A stretch of DNA of 64,000 nucleotides from [Enterobacter] lignolyticus SCF1 (GTDB taxonomy: Bacteria > Pseudomonadota > Gammaproteobacteria > Enterobacterales > Enterobacteriaceae): the NCBI RefSeq assembly GCF_000164865.1, contig NC_014618.1, positions 2,728,001 to 2,792,000 of the forward strand, in the 5' to 3' direction. Made by a program: the position numbers and the translations under genes. A model generated the notes under the pieces. The model searched no databases. It was given only the letters and a program-made list of their open reading frames with translations, and was not told where the DNA came from. Of the stretch, positions 52,516 through 60,532 are shown piece by piece. Every line of letters begins with the position of its first letter. Position 1 is the stretch's first letter.

Positions 52516-52917
52516 ATGCAACGTATCACCATTACCCTTGATGACGATTTACTGGAAACACTGGACAGCCTGAGCCAGCGCCGCGGCTACCATAACCGCT
52601 CTGAAGCGATTCGCGACATTCTGCGCGCCTCGCTGGCCCAGGAAGCCATGCAGGAGCACGGCACCCAGGGCTTTGCCGTGCTCTCCTACGTGTATGAGCA
52701 TGAGAAGCGCGACCTGGCCAGCCGTATCGTCTCCGCCCAGCACCACCATCACGACCTGTCCGTCTCCACGCTGCACGTGCACATCAATCACGACGATTGC
52801 CTGGAAATCTCCGTGCTCAAAGGCGATATGGGCGACGTGCAGCATTTTGCCGATAACGTCATCGCCCAGCGCGGGGTGCGTCACGGTCATTTACAGTGTT
52901 TACCGCTGGAGAAATAG
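52516..52917 (+). CDS. nikR: Nickel-responsive repressor NikR
   Basis: 133 residues (as in E. coli). A ribbon-helix-helix DNA-binding domain (~1-45, RITITLDDDLLETLDSLSQ) and an ACT-like nickel domain. The high-affinity ligands His76, His87, His89 and Cys95 are all present. It binds the operator at 47537-47564 when nickel is plentiful. Confidence 0.97.
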   Translation: MQRITITLDDDLLETLDSLSQRRGYHNRSEAIRDILRASLAQEAMQEHGTQGFAVLSYVYEHEKRDLASRIVSAQHHHHDLSVSTLHVHINHDDCLEISVLKGDMGDVQHFADNVIAQRGVRHGHLQCLPLEK

Positions 52918-52926
52918 CCCGCGGGC

Positions 52927-53895
52927 TCAGCCGGCCAGAAAATTGCCGTAACGGGCGATATCAACATTTCCGCCGCTGATGATGATGCCGATGCGCTTAC
53001 CCTTCAGCGCTTCCCGGCGCGCTCGCGCGGCGGCAAAACCGAGGCAGCCGGTCGGCTCAACCACCATTTTCATGCGCTCTGCCAGAAAACGCATGGCTAC
53101 CAGCAGCTCCTCATCCGTAACGGTGAGAATGTCGTCCACCTTCTGCTGAATGATTGGGAAGGTGAGCTCGCCAAGATGCTGCGTCTGCGCGCCGTCGGCA
53201 ATCGTCGTAGGGGTTTCAATATGGACAATGCGGCCGCTTCTGAACGACCGCTGGCCATCATTACCGGCCTCGGGTTCAACGCCATATACCGCACATCCGG
53301 GCGACAGCGCCCGGGCCGAAAGCGCCGAACCGGCCAGCAGACCGCCGCCGCCCAGGCAGACGAACAGCGCATCCAGATCGCCGACCTCTTCAAATAGCTC
53401 TTTCGCCGCGGTGCCCTGCCCGGCAATCACGTGCGGATGATCGTAAGGCGGAATCAGCGTCATGCCGTGCTTTTGCGCCAGGTCGCGGCCAATCTGCTCG
53501 CGGTCTTCGGTGTAGCGGTCATACATCACCACGTTGCCGCCGTAACCCCGCGTGGCGGCGACCTTCGCGGCCGGGGCGTCTTTCGGCATGACGATAGTGG
53601 CGGGAATGCCCATCAGCTGTGCGGACAGCGCAATCGCCTGCGCGTGGTTACCGGAAGAAAAGGCTACCACGCCCCCCTTTTTCTGCTCTTCGCTGAACTG
53701 CTGCAAGGCGTTCATGGCGCCGCGAAACTTAAAGGCGCCCATGCGCTGAAAGTTTTCACATTTGAAAAAGACCTCAGCGCCCATTTCTTCATTAACGGTG
53801 CGCGAGGTCATCACCGGCGTTACGTTGGCAAGGCCCGCAATGCGATCGGCGGCGGCGGCAACGTCCTGGTAATCAGGTAAGATCTGTTTGTTCAT
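52927..53895 (-). CDS. Threo-3-hydroxyaspartate ammonia-lyase-like PLP enzyme
   Basis: 322 residues from the ATG at 53895 (AAAGG upstream). Fold type II PLP enzyme of the serine racemase/threonine dehydratase group: PLP Lys ~56 in GAFKFRGA, SSGNHAQAIAL, and the phosphate-binding loop CLGGGGLLAGSA (~175). It lacks the regulatory domain of IlvA. Sequence and context, next to a RidA, fit 3-hydroxyaspartate or serine/threonine deamination yielding enamines that RidA clears. Substrate not proven. Confidence 0.82.
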   Translation of the reverse strand: MNKQILPDYQDVAAAADRIAGLANVTPVMTSRTVNEEMGAEVFFKCENFQRMGAFKFRGAMNALQQFSEEQKKGGVVAFSSGNHAQAIALSAQLMGIPATIVMPKDAPAAKVAATRGYGGNVVMYDRYTEDREQIGRDLAQKHGMTLIPPYDHPHVIAGQGTAAKELFEEVGDLDALFVCLGGGGLLAGSALSARALSPGCAVYGVEPEAGNDGQRSFRSGRIVHIETPTTIADGAQTQHLGELTFPIIQQKVDDILTVTDEELLVAMRFLAERMKMVVEPTGCLGFAAARARREALKGKRIGIIISGGNVDIARYGNFLAG

Positions 53896-53953
53896 AGCGT
53901 TAACCTTTGATGAGTAAAAATCGGATCCGGCAACTGTCTGAAGCCCGCGAGGC

Positions 53954-54343
53954 TCAGAGGTCAGGCGCCAGCGCGATGGCTTCAACCTCAACCGCCAGAC
54001 CGTAATGCAGCGTGCTGACGCCCGCCACCGCGCGTGCAGGACGAAACTCCCCAATCCATTTAGCGTAAACGTCATTGAATTCCGGCCACTGCGCAATATC
54101 GGTCATGTAAACCCGAACCTGCACCAGCCTGGCGCGGGAGGTACCCGCGCCGGCAAGGCACGCATCCAGATTCTCAAGCGCCTGGCGCGCCTGCTGTCTG
54201 AAAGGCGCGTTTGTCAGCTTTTCTCCGCTGAATGTAATCGGCAGCTGGCCTGAGACATAGACCATCCCCCTCGCGGTGCAGCTTGCCGAATAGTGTCCTG
54301 CTGGCGGGCAGCTTTCGGAGGTATTAAGAACAATGTCAGTCAT
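53954..54343 (-). CDS. RidA-family enamine/imine deaminase
   Basis: 129 residues from the ATG at 54343 (GGACG upstream). YjgF/RidA signatures: YVSGQLPIT, NLDACLAGAGTSRARLVQVRVYMTDIAQWPEFNDVY, and RAVAGVSTLHYGLAVEVEAIA. The Arg in the R-x-V motif expected for RidA activity is at VRVYM/PARA. It would hydrolyse reactive 2-aminoacrylate-type intermediates from the adjacent lyase, 58 bases downstream on the same strand. Confidence 0.87.
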   Translation of the reverse strand: MTDIVLNTSESCPPAGHYSASCTARGMVYVSGQLPITFSGEKLTNAPFRQQARQALENLDACLAGAGTSRARLVQVRVYMTDIAQWPEFNDVYAKWIGEFRPARAVAGVSTLHYGLAVEVEAIALAPDL

Positions 54344-54586
54344 CACGTTGCGTCCTGTTGTCAGTTCGTTGCCAGAAATACGCTTCGCAGACGCTCATCT
54401 TGCGCCATTCGCTTTTATTAAACAAAATATATATAATAAGACAAAATGTCTAATTCATTTTTTCTGAAACTGCCCGCATCAAAAATGCGTGCGCCAGCAG
54501 CATTGAGGGCGAGCCCTGGACAGAAGGTGGATGGTATGCGCCTTTTAGGGGATACTGCCGAAGATAAATTAACCACGAGAATTCCT

Positions 54587-55216
54587 ATGCCGGACAATCA
54601 GAATGCGTCCTTATTGTCGCAGCTCAGTAACATTGCGCAGGGGCTGAGTGAAACCTTCGCCCCTTTCTGCGAGGTGGTGGTGCATGACCTTAGCAATCCG
54701 GAGCATGCGATCCTTGCCATCTACAACAATCTTTCCGGGAGAGACGTCGGCGACCCCGCAACCGAACTGGGCCTGGCCAGAATCGCATCGCCGGAATTTC
54801 CTGGCGTCATTTCAAACTATGCGAACACATTTTCGGATGGCCGCCCCGTAAAGAGTACCTCTGTCGGCATCAAAAATGATGAGGGCCAGTACGTCGCAGC
54901 GCTCTGCCTGAACGTGGACATGTCTCTGTTCCGGGGGATGCAAAGCGCCCTTCAGCAGTTCACTGACGTGTCCCCGGCGGCGATCGCCGAACACCTTGAG
55001 CCCGGCGGTTCAGAAGCCATCAGGAAGCGTATCGATCGCTTCGCGGCACGCCTGGCGACAACGCCGCGCGCGCTCAAAGCGCCCGAACGCAGGCAGCTGA
55101 TGCAGGAGCTGAAGGAAAACGGGCTGCTGGATGTAAAAAAATCGATGGATACCATCGCGCTCCACCTGGGCGTATCCCGGGCCACCGTTTATCTTTACGC
55201 CAAAGAGTGCAGCTAA
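54587..55216 (+). CDS. YheO/DauR-type PAS-HTH transcriptional regulator
   Basis: 209 residues from the ATG at 54587. An in-frame ATG at 54536 with AGAAGG upstream would add 17 residues and is also likely. A YheO-like PAS domain (~10-120, ETFAPFCEVVVHDLSNPEHAIL) and a C-terminal HTH_22 (~150-205, MDTIALHLGVSRATVYLYAKE). Divergent from the RidA-lyase pair across an AT-rich gap, so it is probably their local regulator; DauR homologues control amino-acid-degrading enzymes. Confidence 0.82.
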   Translation: MPDNQNASLLSQLSNIAQGLSETFAPFCEVVVHDLSNPEHAILAIYNNLSGRDVGDPATELGLARIASPEFPGVISNYANTFSDGRPVKSTSVGIKNDEGQYVAALCLNVDMSLFRGMQSALQQFTDVSPAAIAEHLEPGGSEAIRKRIDRFAARLATTPRALKAPERRQLMQELKENGLLDVKKSMDTIALHLGVSRATVYLYAKECS

Positions 55217-55303
55217 ATGCTTCATTTTTCGAAACCCATCGGTTGCCCGGCTTCCCCCTCGGGACTATGCTGATGGCCCGTCTTCTCTTCTTGTGGAGTT
55301 AAC

Positions 55304-55804
55304 ATGACTGCAATTGCCTCCCGCGATATCCACCAGCACCTGCTGGACGTTCTTAGCGCTGAACGGGCGCGTTTTCGCGTGATGGAACACGAGGCCATCG
55401 GCAAATGTGAAGCCGTCTCGGAGGTGCGCGGCACCGCGCTGGGTCAGGGTGCGAAAGCGCTGGTCTGTAAGGTGAAAGGCAACGGCGTGAAGCAGCACGT
55501 GCTGGCGATCCTCGCCGCCGATCGTCAGGCCGACCTCGCCCTGCTGGCGGAGCATCTCGGCGGGCTGAAGGCCTCGCTGGCAAGCCCGGCGGAAGTGGAT
55601 GAGCTGACCGCCTGCGTGTTTGGCGCGATCCCGCCGTTCAGCTTCCATCCCGCCCTGAAGCTGGTTGCCGATCCGCTGCTGTTTGAACGTTTCGCCGAAA
55701 TTGCGTTTAACGCGGGCTCGCTGGAAAAATCGATTGTGATGGACACACGGGACTACCTGCGTATCGCGAAACCGCAGCTGGTAAAATTTTGCCGCGCGGA
55801 TTAA
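55304..55804 (+). CDS. yeaK: YeaK, mischarged aminoacyl-tRNA deacylase
   Basis: 166 residues (E. coli 167). YbaK/ProXp fold with the conserved CKVKGNGVKQHVLAI Lys and SPAEVDELTACVFGAIPPFSFHP. YeaK (ProXp-ST1 type) clears Ser/Thr-mischarged tRNAs. GGAG precedes the ATG. yeaI and yeaJ, which come between yeaH and yeaK in E. coli, are missing. Confidence 0.96.
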   Translation: MTAIASRDIHQHLLDVLSAERARFRVMEHEAIGKCEAVSEVRGTALGQGAKALVCKVKGNGVKQHVLAILAADRQADLALLAEHLGGLKASLASPAEVDELTACVFGAIPPFSFHPALKLVADPLLFERFAEIAFNAGSLEKSIVMDTRDYLRIAKPQLVKFCRAD

Positions 55805-55905
55805 CCCATCCGTTCGAGCAACAGGACTGAGGCAACCAGAATCAACGCTACGCCGATAAAGACGCTGGCGATAACCACGGTTTCAATCAACATCGGATCG
55901 TTCAC
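55801..55905 (-). CDS. yoaI: YoaI, 34-residue membrane protein
   Basis: 34 codons from GTG at 55905, with GGAG 8 bases upstream. Same length as E. coli YoaI and similar (MNDPMLIETVVIAS..., ending LLLERMG). One membrane helix (~8-29). It overlaps the end of yeaK by 4 bases on the opposite strand. In E. coli YoaI is a PhoB-related small protein of the inner membrane; function here unproven. Confidence 0.85.
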   Translation of the reverse strand: MNDPMLIETVVIASVFIGVALILVASVLLLERMG

Positions 55906-56025
55906 CTGCGTATCTCCACTAAAAACAGGAGTCAGAAACGATTGTTCTCCTCTCTGATGACAAACGAATGACAGTCAGGTTTCTCGTCTTTCCCGTTTGC
56001 AAAACGACGCCCGCGCCGGAAAAAA

Positions 56026-56078
56026 AAGCCTGCTCATTCACGCCGTTGCGCGTACAGTAAGCAGGCTTACTTTTTTTT
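56026..56078 (+). terminator. Terminator-like hairpin in the yeaL leader
   Basis: AAGCCTGCT (56026-56034) pairs with AGCAGGCTT (56060-56068), followed by AC and TTTTTTTT; an A-run precedes it. It stands 22 bases before yeaL, so it may terminate yeaK transcripts or attenuate yeaL. Confidence 0.75.
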
Positions 56079-56100
56079 ATTTCTGGCAAGGATTCCTGCA

Positions 56101-56547
56101 ATGTTTGATACCACCCTGCTGATTTTACTGGGGCTGGCGGCGCTGGGCTTTATCAGTCATAACACCACCGTCGCGGTTTCGATTCTGGTGCTGATTATCG
56201 TGCGCGTAACGCCGCTGAATACCTTCTTCCCGTGGATTGAAAAACAGGGGCTGAGCGTCGGGATCATTATCCTTACCATCGGCGTCATGGCCCCGATCGC
56301 CAGCGGCACGCTGCCGCCTTCCACCCTTATTCACTCGTTCATGAACTGGCGTTCGCTGGTGGCTATCGCCGTAGGGGTGTTTGTCTCCTGGCTTGGCGGG
56401 CGCGGCGTAACGCTGATGGGCTCGCAGCCGCACCTGGTGGCGGGTTTACTGGTCGGCACCGTGCTGGGCGTGGCGCTGTTTCGCGGCGTGCCGGTGGGGC
56501 CGCTCATCGCCGCAGGCCTGGTGTCCCTGCTTATCGGGAAGACGTAG
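56101..56547 (+). CDS. yeaL: YeaL, DUF441 membrane protein
   Basis: 148 residues, as in E. coli, with four membrane helices (GLAALGFISH..., ILTIGVMAPIASG, LVAIAVGVFVSWLGGRG, VAGLLVGTVLGVALF). Function unknown. CAAGGA precedes the ATG. Its last 17 bases overlap yeaM on the other strand. Confidence 0.95.
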   Translation: MFDTTLLILLGLAALGFISHNTTVAVSILVLIIVRVTPLNTFFPWIEKQGLSVGIIILTIGVMAPIASGTLPPSTLIHSFMNWRSLVAIAVGVFVSWLGGRGVTLMGSQPHLVAGLLVGTVLGVALFRGVPVGPLIAAGLVSLLIGKT

Positions 56548-57322
56548 TCAGCGCGCTGAGATAGCGCCCGGGCGTTTGCCCCAGGCCCTTGCGAAACATG
56601 GTGATAAACGCCGTCGTCGAGTCGTAGCCCAGCGCCTGCGCCACCTGCTGCACCGCCTGGCCTCGGACGAGCAGTTGCAGCGCCAGTATCAGCTGCAGCT
56701 GGTGCCGCCAGCGGCGAAAGCTGAGCCCGGTCTCCTTCACCACCAGACGCGCCAGGTTGCGCTCGCTCATGGCAAAATGCGAGGCCCACTGCCCCAGCGT
56801 TTGCCACTGCGCGGGTTCGGCGGCCATGGTATCGGCCATCAGGCGGATCTTCGGATGCGCCGACACCGGAAGCTGCAGCTGCTCCTGAGGCTGCTGCGGC
56901 AGCTCATCAAACAGCACCTGAATCAGACGCTGCGTCGCCGGCTGTTCCCTCCCGGCGCCGTCGCGCTCCGCCAGCGATAAAATCAGCTCCCGAACCAGCG
57001 GCGAGATTTTTAGCGTGCAGCAGCGGGCCGGCATCGCCGCCTCCCCCGGCTCAATAAATAAAAAGCACAGCCCGGCGTTGGGCGTCGCGCGGTTGCTGTG
57101 CGGCACCTGCCCCGGGATCCACACGGCGTACTGCGGCGGCACCATCCACATTGCATTCTCGACTTCGCAGGTAATCGCCCCGCGCAGCGCCAGAATCAGC
57201 TGCCCTTTGCGATGCCGGTGTTCGGGGATCAGCTGTTCATCCGCCGCCACCTGGATACGAAACGCGACGGCGGGATCGTGGTAGAGGTCCGGCTCGTAGC
57301 CGCCGAGTCCAAGTCCAATCAT
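56531..57322 (-). CDS. nimR: AraC-family regulator YeaM (NimR)
   Basis: 263 residues. An N-terminal cupin (~30-110, IPEHRHRKGQLILALRGA) and a C-terminal AraC HTH (~165-260, MSERNLARLVVKETGLSFRRWRHQ). It regulates the divergent yeaN (nimT) gene, which gives resistance to 2-nitroimidazole in E. coli. Confidence 0.93.
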   Translation of the reverse strand: MIGLGLGGYEPDLYHDPAVAFRIQVAADEQLIPEHRHRKGQLILALRGAITCEVENAMWMVPPQYAVWIPGQVPHSNRATPNAGLCFLFIEPGEAAMPARCCTLKISPLVRELILSLAERDGAGREQPATQRLIQVLFDELPQQPQEQLQLPVSAHPKIRLMADTMAAEPAQWQTLGQWASHFAMSERNLARLVVKETGLSFRRWRHQLQLILALQLLVRGQAVQQVAQALGYDSTTAFITMFRKGLGQTPGRYLSALTTSSR

Positions 57323-57422
57323 GTTTTTGTCCGATATTAGCGATAATTTGTCATTTTAGCTTGATTCCAGCAGGAAGGAAAAACGCTATCGTAGCGCTCC
57401 CCCTCGATGAACTGAGAACACC

Positions 57423-58610
57423 ATGCATACTGCGTTACCCTCTTCGCGCCAGCGAAACCTGTTGCTGCTTGTCGGCATTCTGCTTATCGCCACCACGCTG
57501 CGCGTCACCTTTACCGGCGCGGCGCCGCTGCTGGATACGATTCGCGCCGACTACGGCCTGACGACCGCCCAGACCGGCCTGCTGACCACCCTGCCGCTGC
57601 TGGCCTTCGGCCTGATTTCGCCGCTGGCGGCCGGTGTTGCGCGGCGCATCGGCATTGAGCGCAGCCTGTTTGCCGCGCTGCTGCTGATTTGTCTTGGCAT
57701 TGCCGTACGCTCCCTGCCATCGCCAGCGCTGCTGTTTATCGGCACCGCGGTGATCGGCAGCGGGATTGCGCTGGGCAACGTGCTGCTGCCGGGGCTCATC
57801 AAACGCGATTTTTCCGGCCATGTCGCCCGGATAACCGGCGCCTATTCGCTGACCATGGGCGCCGCCGCCGCGCTCGGCTCGGCGCTGGTGGTGCCGCTGG
57901 CGCTCAGCGGCTTCGGCTGGCACGGCGCGCTGCTGGCGCTGATGGCCTTTCCGCTGCTGGCGCTGATCGCGTGGCTGCCGCAGTGGCGCAGCCCGCCTGC
58001 CGTGCAGATTACCGGCGCGCGTAGCCTGCACGATAAGGGCATCTGGCGCTCCGCGCTGGCCTGGCAGGTCACGCTGTTTCTGGGGATTAACTCGCTGGTC
58101 TATTACGTCATTATCGGCTGGCTGCCGGCCATTCTTATCAGCCGCGGCTACAGCGAAGCGCAGGCCGGGTCGCTGCATGGTCTGCTGCAGCTGGCGACCG
58201 CGGCGCCGGGGCTGCTGATCCCGCTCATTTTGCATAAGCTGCGCGATCAGCGCGGCATCGCCATCCTGGTGGCGCTGATGTGCGCCATCGGCGCGGTGGG
58301 CTACTGGCTGCTGCCGGAACAGGCGGTGCTGTGGACGCTGATTTTCGGTTTTGGCTCCGGGGCGACAATGATCCTCGGCCTGACCTTTATCGGGCTGCGC
58401 GCCGGGTCGGCGCATCAGGCGGCGGCGCTCTCCGGAATGGCGCAGTCGGTCGGTTACCTGCTGGCCGCCTGCGGACCGCCGCTGATGGGCAAAATCCATG
58501 ACGCCAGCGGCGACTGGCGCATCCCGCTGGCCGCGGTCGCCGTAATTTCACTGCTGATGGCCGTTTTCGGTGGACTCGCCGGGCGGGATCGGGAGATAGC
58601 GAGCCGCTGA
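57423..58610 (+). CDS. nimT: YeaN (NimT), MFS 2-nitroimidazole exporter
   Basis: 395 residues with 12 membrane segments; CynX/NimT-type MFS. Highly similar to E. coli YeaN (TLRVTFTGAAPLLDTIR, LTTLPLLAFGLISPLA, GSGATMILGLTFIGLR). Divergent from nimR; the 100-base gap holds both promoters. Confidence 0.94.
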   Translation: MHTALPSSRQRNLLLLVGILLIATTLRVTFTGAAPLLDTIRADYGLTTAQTGLLTTLPLLAFGLISPLAAGVARRIGIERSLFAALLLICLGIAVRSLPSPALLFIGTAVIGSGIALGNVLLPGLIKRDFSGHVARITGAYSLTMGAAAALGSALVVPLALSGFGWHGALLALMAFPLLALIAWLPQWRSPPAVQITGARSLHDKGIWRSALAWQVTLFLGINSLVYYVIIGWLPAILISRGYSEAQAGSLHGLLQLATAAPGLLIPLILHKLRDQRGIAILVALMCAIGAVGYWLLPEQAVLWTLIFGFGSGATMILGLTFIGLRAGSAHQAAALSGMAQSVGYLLAACGPPLMGKIHDASGDWRIPLAAVAVISLLMAVFGGLAGRDREIASR

Positions 58611-58615
58611 ACGAT

Positions 58616-58640
58616 ATGGCCGGTTAACCCGGCCATTTTT
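58616..58640 (+). terminator. Terminator of yeaN
   Basis: ATGGCCGG (58616-58623), loop TTAAC, CCGGCCAT (58629-58636), then TTTT. Convergent gene ends at its edge. Confidence 0.85.
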
Positions 58641-59347
58641 CAGTTTGCCGCCGCGCGCAGAAACGCCTGCACCAGCGGCGCCGGGCGACCGGCCAGCGCG
58701 CTGCGCTCGTGCTGGAACAGCGTCGCGACAAAGAACGGGTGCGCGATCAGCTCAACCGCGCGAATCTCGCCCTCATCGTCCCAGCCGGTGACGCGCAGCG
58801 CCCCCTCTTCCAGTTCGGCGGCGAACAGCGGCGAAATCCCATAGCTGCAGTGATACCCCTCTTCGATGGCGCTGCGGCCATAGGCTCGAGCGATAAGGGT
58901 ATTCGGCCGTAACTCAATGGCGTCGCTCTTTTCCACCAGCGAGCAGGCCAGAGGCGCAATGACCATTCTGCCGTCACTGTCGGTTTCCGCATGCCCGGCA
59001 TCTTCCCAGCCCAGCACGTTGCGGGCATATTCGACTATCGCATGCTGAAAGCCGCCGCAGGTGCCGAGAAACGGCAGGCCGTTTTCACGCGCGTAGCGGA
59101 TGGCGGTAAATGCGCCTTGCGCATTTTTGTAGGGGCTGGCGGGAACCACCCAGACCGCGTCATAGCCGACCAGGTCTTCCGCGCTCTGGATCTCTTCAGT
59201 CGCCAGCCAGTCGTAATCGGCGGTGAGCTCCAGCACGGCGGCGGCATCGTCAATCGCCAGAGGGATCGCCTGATGTGCAATGACGTCCGGGTTAAAGTCG
59301 CCGACAAGCGCAATTCGCAGGGTATTTTTAGTCGCAGCGTGTTCCAT
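58640..59347 (-). CDS. CTP-synthase C-terminal-like amidotransferase homologue
   Basis: 235 residues. Class I GATase-like fold matching the glutaminase half of CTP synthase. The nucleophile elbow FLGTCGGFQHA keeps Cys ~97. The usual HPE catalytic motif reads FQHE (~211-214), with Gln in the His position and a His one residue later. It starts GDFNPDVIAHQAIPLAIDDA. No synthetase half is present. The family is sometimes called CTP-synthase-related (seleno)protein; the Cys form occurs here. Inserted between yeaN and yeaO compared with E. coli. Function unknown. Confidence 0.82.
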   Translation of the reverse strand: MEHAATKNTLRIALVGDFNPDVIAHQAIPLAIDDAAAVLELTADYDWLATEEIQSAEDLVGYDAVWVVPASPYKNAQGAFTAIRYARENGLPFLGTCGGFQHAIVEYARNVLGWEDAGHAETDSDGRMVIAPLACSLVEKSDAIELRPNTLIARAYGRSAIEEGYHCSYGISPLFAAELEEGALRVTGWDDEGEIRAVELIAHPFFVATLFQHERSALAGRPAPLVQAFLRAAAN

Positions 59348-59508
59348 GAAGGGTCCTTATGTCGTGTAGTTTACGGGCAACACAAGGAACCTCAGACTAC
59401 CGGGAAACAGCCGCGACGGCAATCCCCTAAAATAGCAGGCGGCGAACGTTCCCTGCTGCGGCATATTGGTTTAACCTGGTATCCGGGAACTTCACAGGAG
59501 CATGCGTC

Positions 59509-59859
59509 ATGATCCGCTGTAAACGTGTTTATGATCCGGTAAGCGCAGAAGATGGCTACCGGATCCTGGTTGACCGTCTGTGGCCGCGGGGCGTTAAAAA
59601 GGATGCGCTGAACCACGATGAATGGGCAAAGGCGCTGTCGCCGTCGGCCGAGCTGCGTAAGGCTTTTCACGGCGAGGTCATTGACTTCGCCACATTCAGC
59701 CAGCACTACCGCGACGAGCTGCGTCTTAACCAGGCGGAGGGCGAGCGCATTGCCCGTCTGGCGCAGCAGCAGCCCGTGACGCTCCTGTACGCGGCAAAAA
59801 ATACGCAGCAAAACCACGCCCTCGTGCTGGCCGACTGGCTAAGCCGCCTGGCGCCCTGA
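59509..59859 (+). CDS. yeaO: YeaO, DUF488 protein
   Basis: 116 residues (E. coli 115). DUF488 signatures: CKRVYDPVSAEDGYRILVDRLWPRG, NHDEWAKALSPSAELRK and VTLLYAAKNTQQNHALVL. Function unknown. AGGAG lies 8 bases before the ATG. Confidence 0.94.
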   Translation: MIRCKRVYDPVSAEDGYRILVDRLWPRGVKKDALNHDEWAKALSPSAELRKAFHGEVIDFATFSQHYRDELRLNQAEGERIARLAQQQPVTLLYAAKNTQQNHALVLADWLSRLAP

Positions 59860-59863
59860 GCGG

Positions 59864-60100
59864 TTAGCGCGGCGCGTGATCGCGACGGTACAGCGTCCAC
59901 TCGTCGATGACCTCGCCGCGGGGCAGCTTACACTCCGTCCGCACGCCCCGCGGGGTTTGCACCGGATTGAGCGTACCGCCTTGCTGCAGACAATAGACAG
60001 ACGCCGGATTCGCCATCCCCACGCCGGGCGGCGGCGGTGCATCCGGCGAGGGCGCGCACCCGGCGAGCAGCAGCGGTAAAACGACAACGGTATATTTCAT
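59864..60100 (-). CDS. yoaF: YoaF, DUF333 lipoprotein
   Basis: 78 residues from the ATG at 60100. Lipobox LLLAGC (Cys ~15); mature part with the DUF333 motif ANPASVYCLQQGGTL and a second Cys in TECKLPRGEVIDEW. Probably outer-membrane anchored. Convergent with yeaO, 4 bases apart. Confidence 0.9.
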   Translation of the reverse strand: MKYTVVVLPLLLAGCAPSPDAPPPPGVGMANPASVYCLQQGGTLNPVQTPRGVRTECKLPRGEVIDEWTLYRRDHAPR

Positions 60101-60133
60101 CTGCACATTCCTTCTATCCTTCCAGTTTGCGTT

Positions 60134-60260
60134 TATACCCGTCATACTTCGAGTTGCATGTGCGTTGGCTGCGAACGCTCGCCCCAGTCACTTACTTTAG
60201 TAGGCTCCTGGGGACTCACGTCCTTGCCGCCTTCCTGCAACTCGAATTATTTAGGCTATA
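60134..60260. repeat. ERIC element
   Basis: 127 bases, the standard full length. The ends TATACCCGTCATACTTCGAG and CTCGAATTATTTAGGCTATA are nearly complementary, and the core carries the GCCCCAGTCACTTACTT and GCTCCTGGGGACTCAC sequences of the ERIC primers. An imperfect palindrome, transcribed elements of which can fold. Confidence 0.93.
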
Positions 60261-60363
60261 GTCTCCACGATTTCTTCATTTTACCTGCACTTTTCTCCCG
60301 TAGAGTAGCCTCGTTCTCGCGCTGACCGGAGAACACATCATTCCATAATCAATGAGTATTTTT

Positions 60364-60393
60364 CCCCGCCAACCCCGGCGGGGTCTTTTTTTT
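60364..60393 (+). terminator. Strong orphan terminator upstream of dgcP
   Basis: CCCCGCC (60364-60370), 6-base loop, GGCGGGG (60377-60383), then TC and eight T. No CDS precedes it on the + strand between the ERIC element and dgcP, so it ends either ERIC read-through or a small RNA from about 60260-60363. Confidence 0.85.
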
Positions 60394-60532
60394 ACGCTTT
60401 TTAGTACCGACTCCCACTTCCCGCGGCAACATATTAATTTTGATACACTGATGTTGTACACTGCTCGGGTAGTCGAAAATTCCAGCATAGCGTGCCATGA
60501 CGAACCATCATGCCACGGGAGTCGTACAGGTT

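Noticed and set aside
57435..58499. Long reverse open frame opposite yeaN
   Set aside because: Low-complexity Gln/Arg-rich translation, typical of an antisense shadow of a membrane protein gene.
58640..59347. Selenoprotein form of the CTP-synthase-like protein
   Set aside because: No in-frame TGA; the position holds an ordinary Cys codon.
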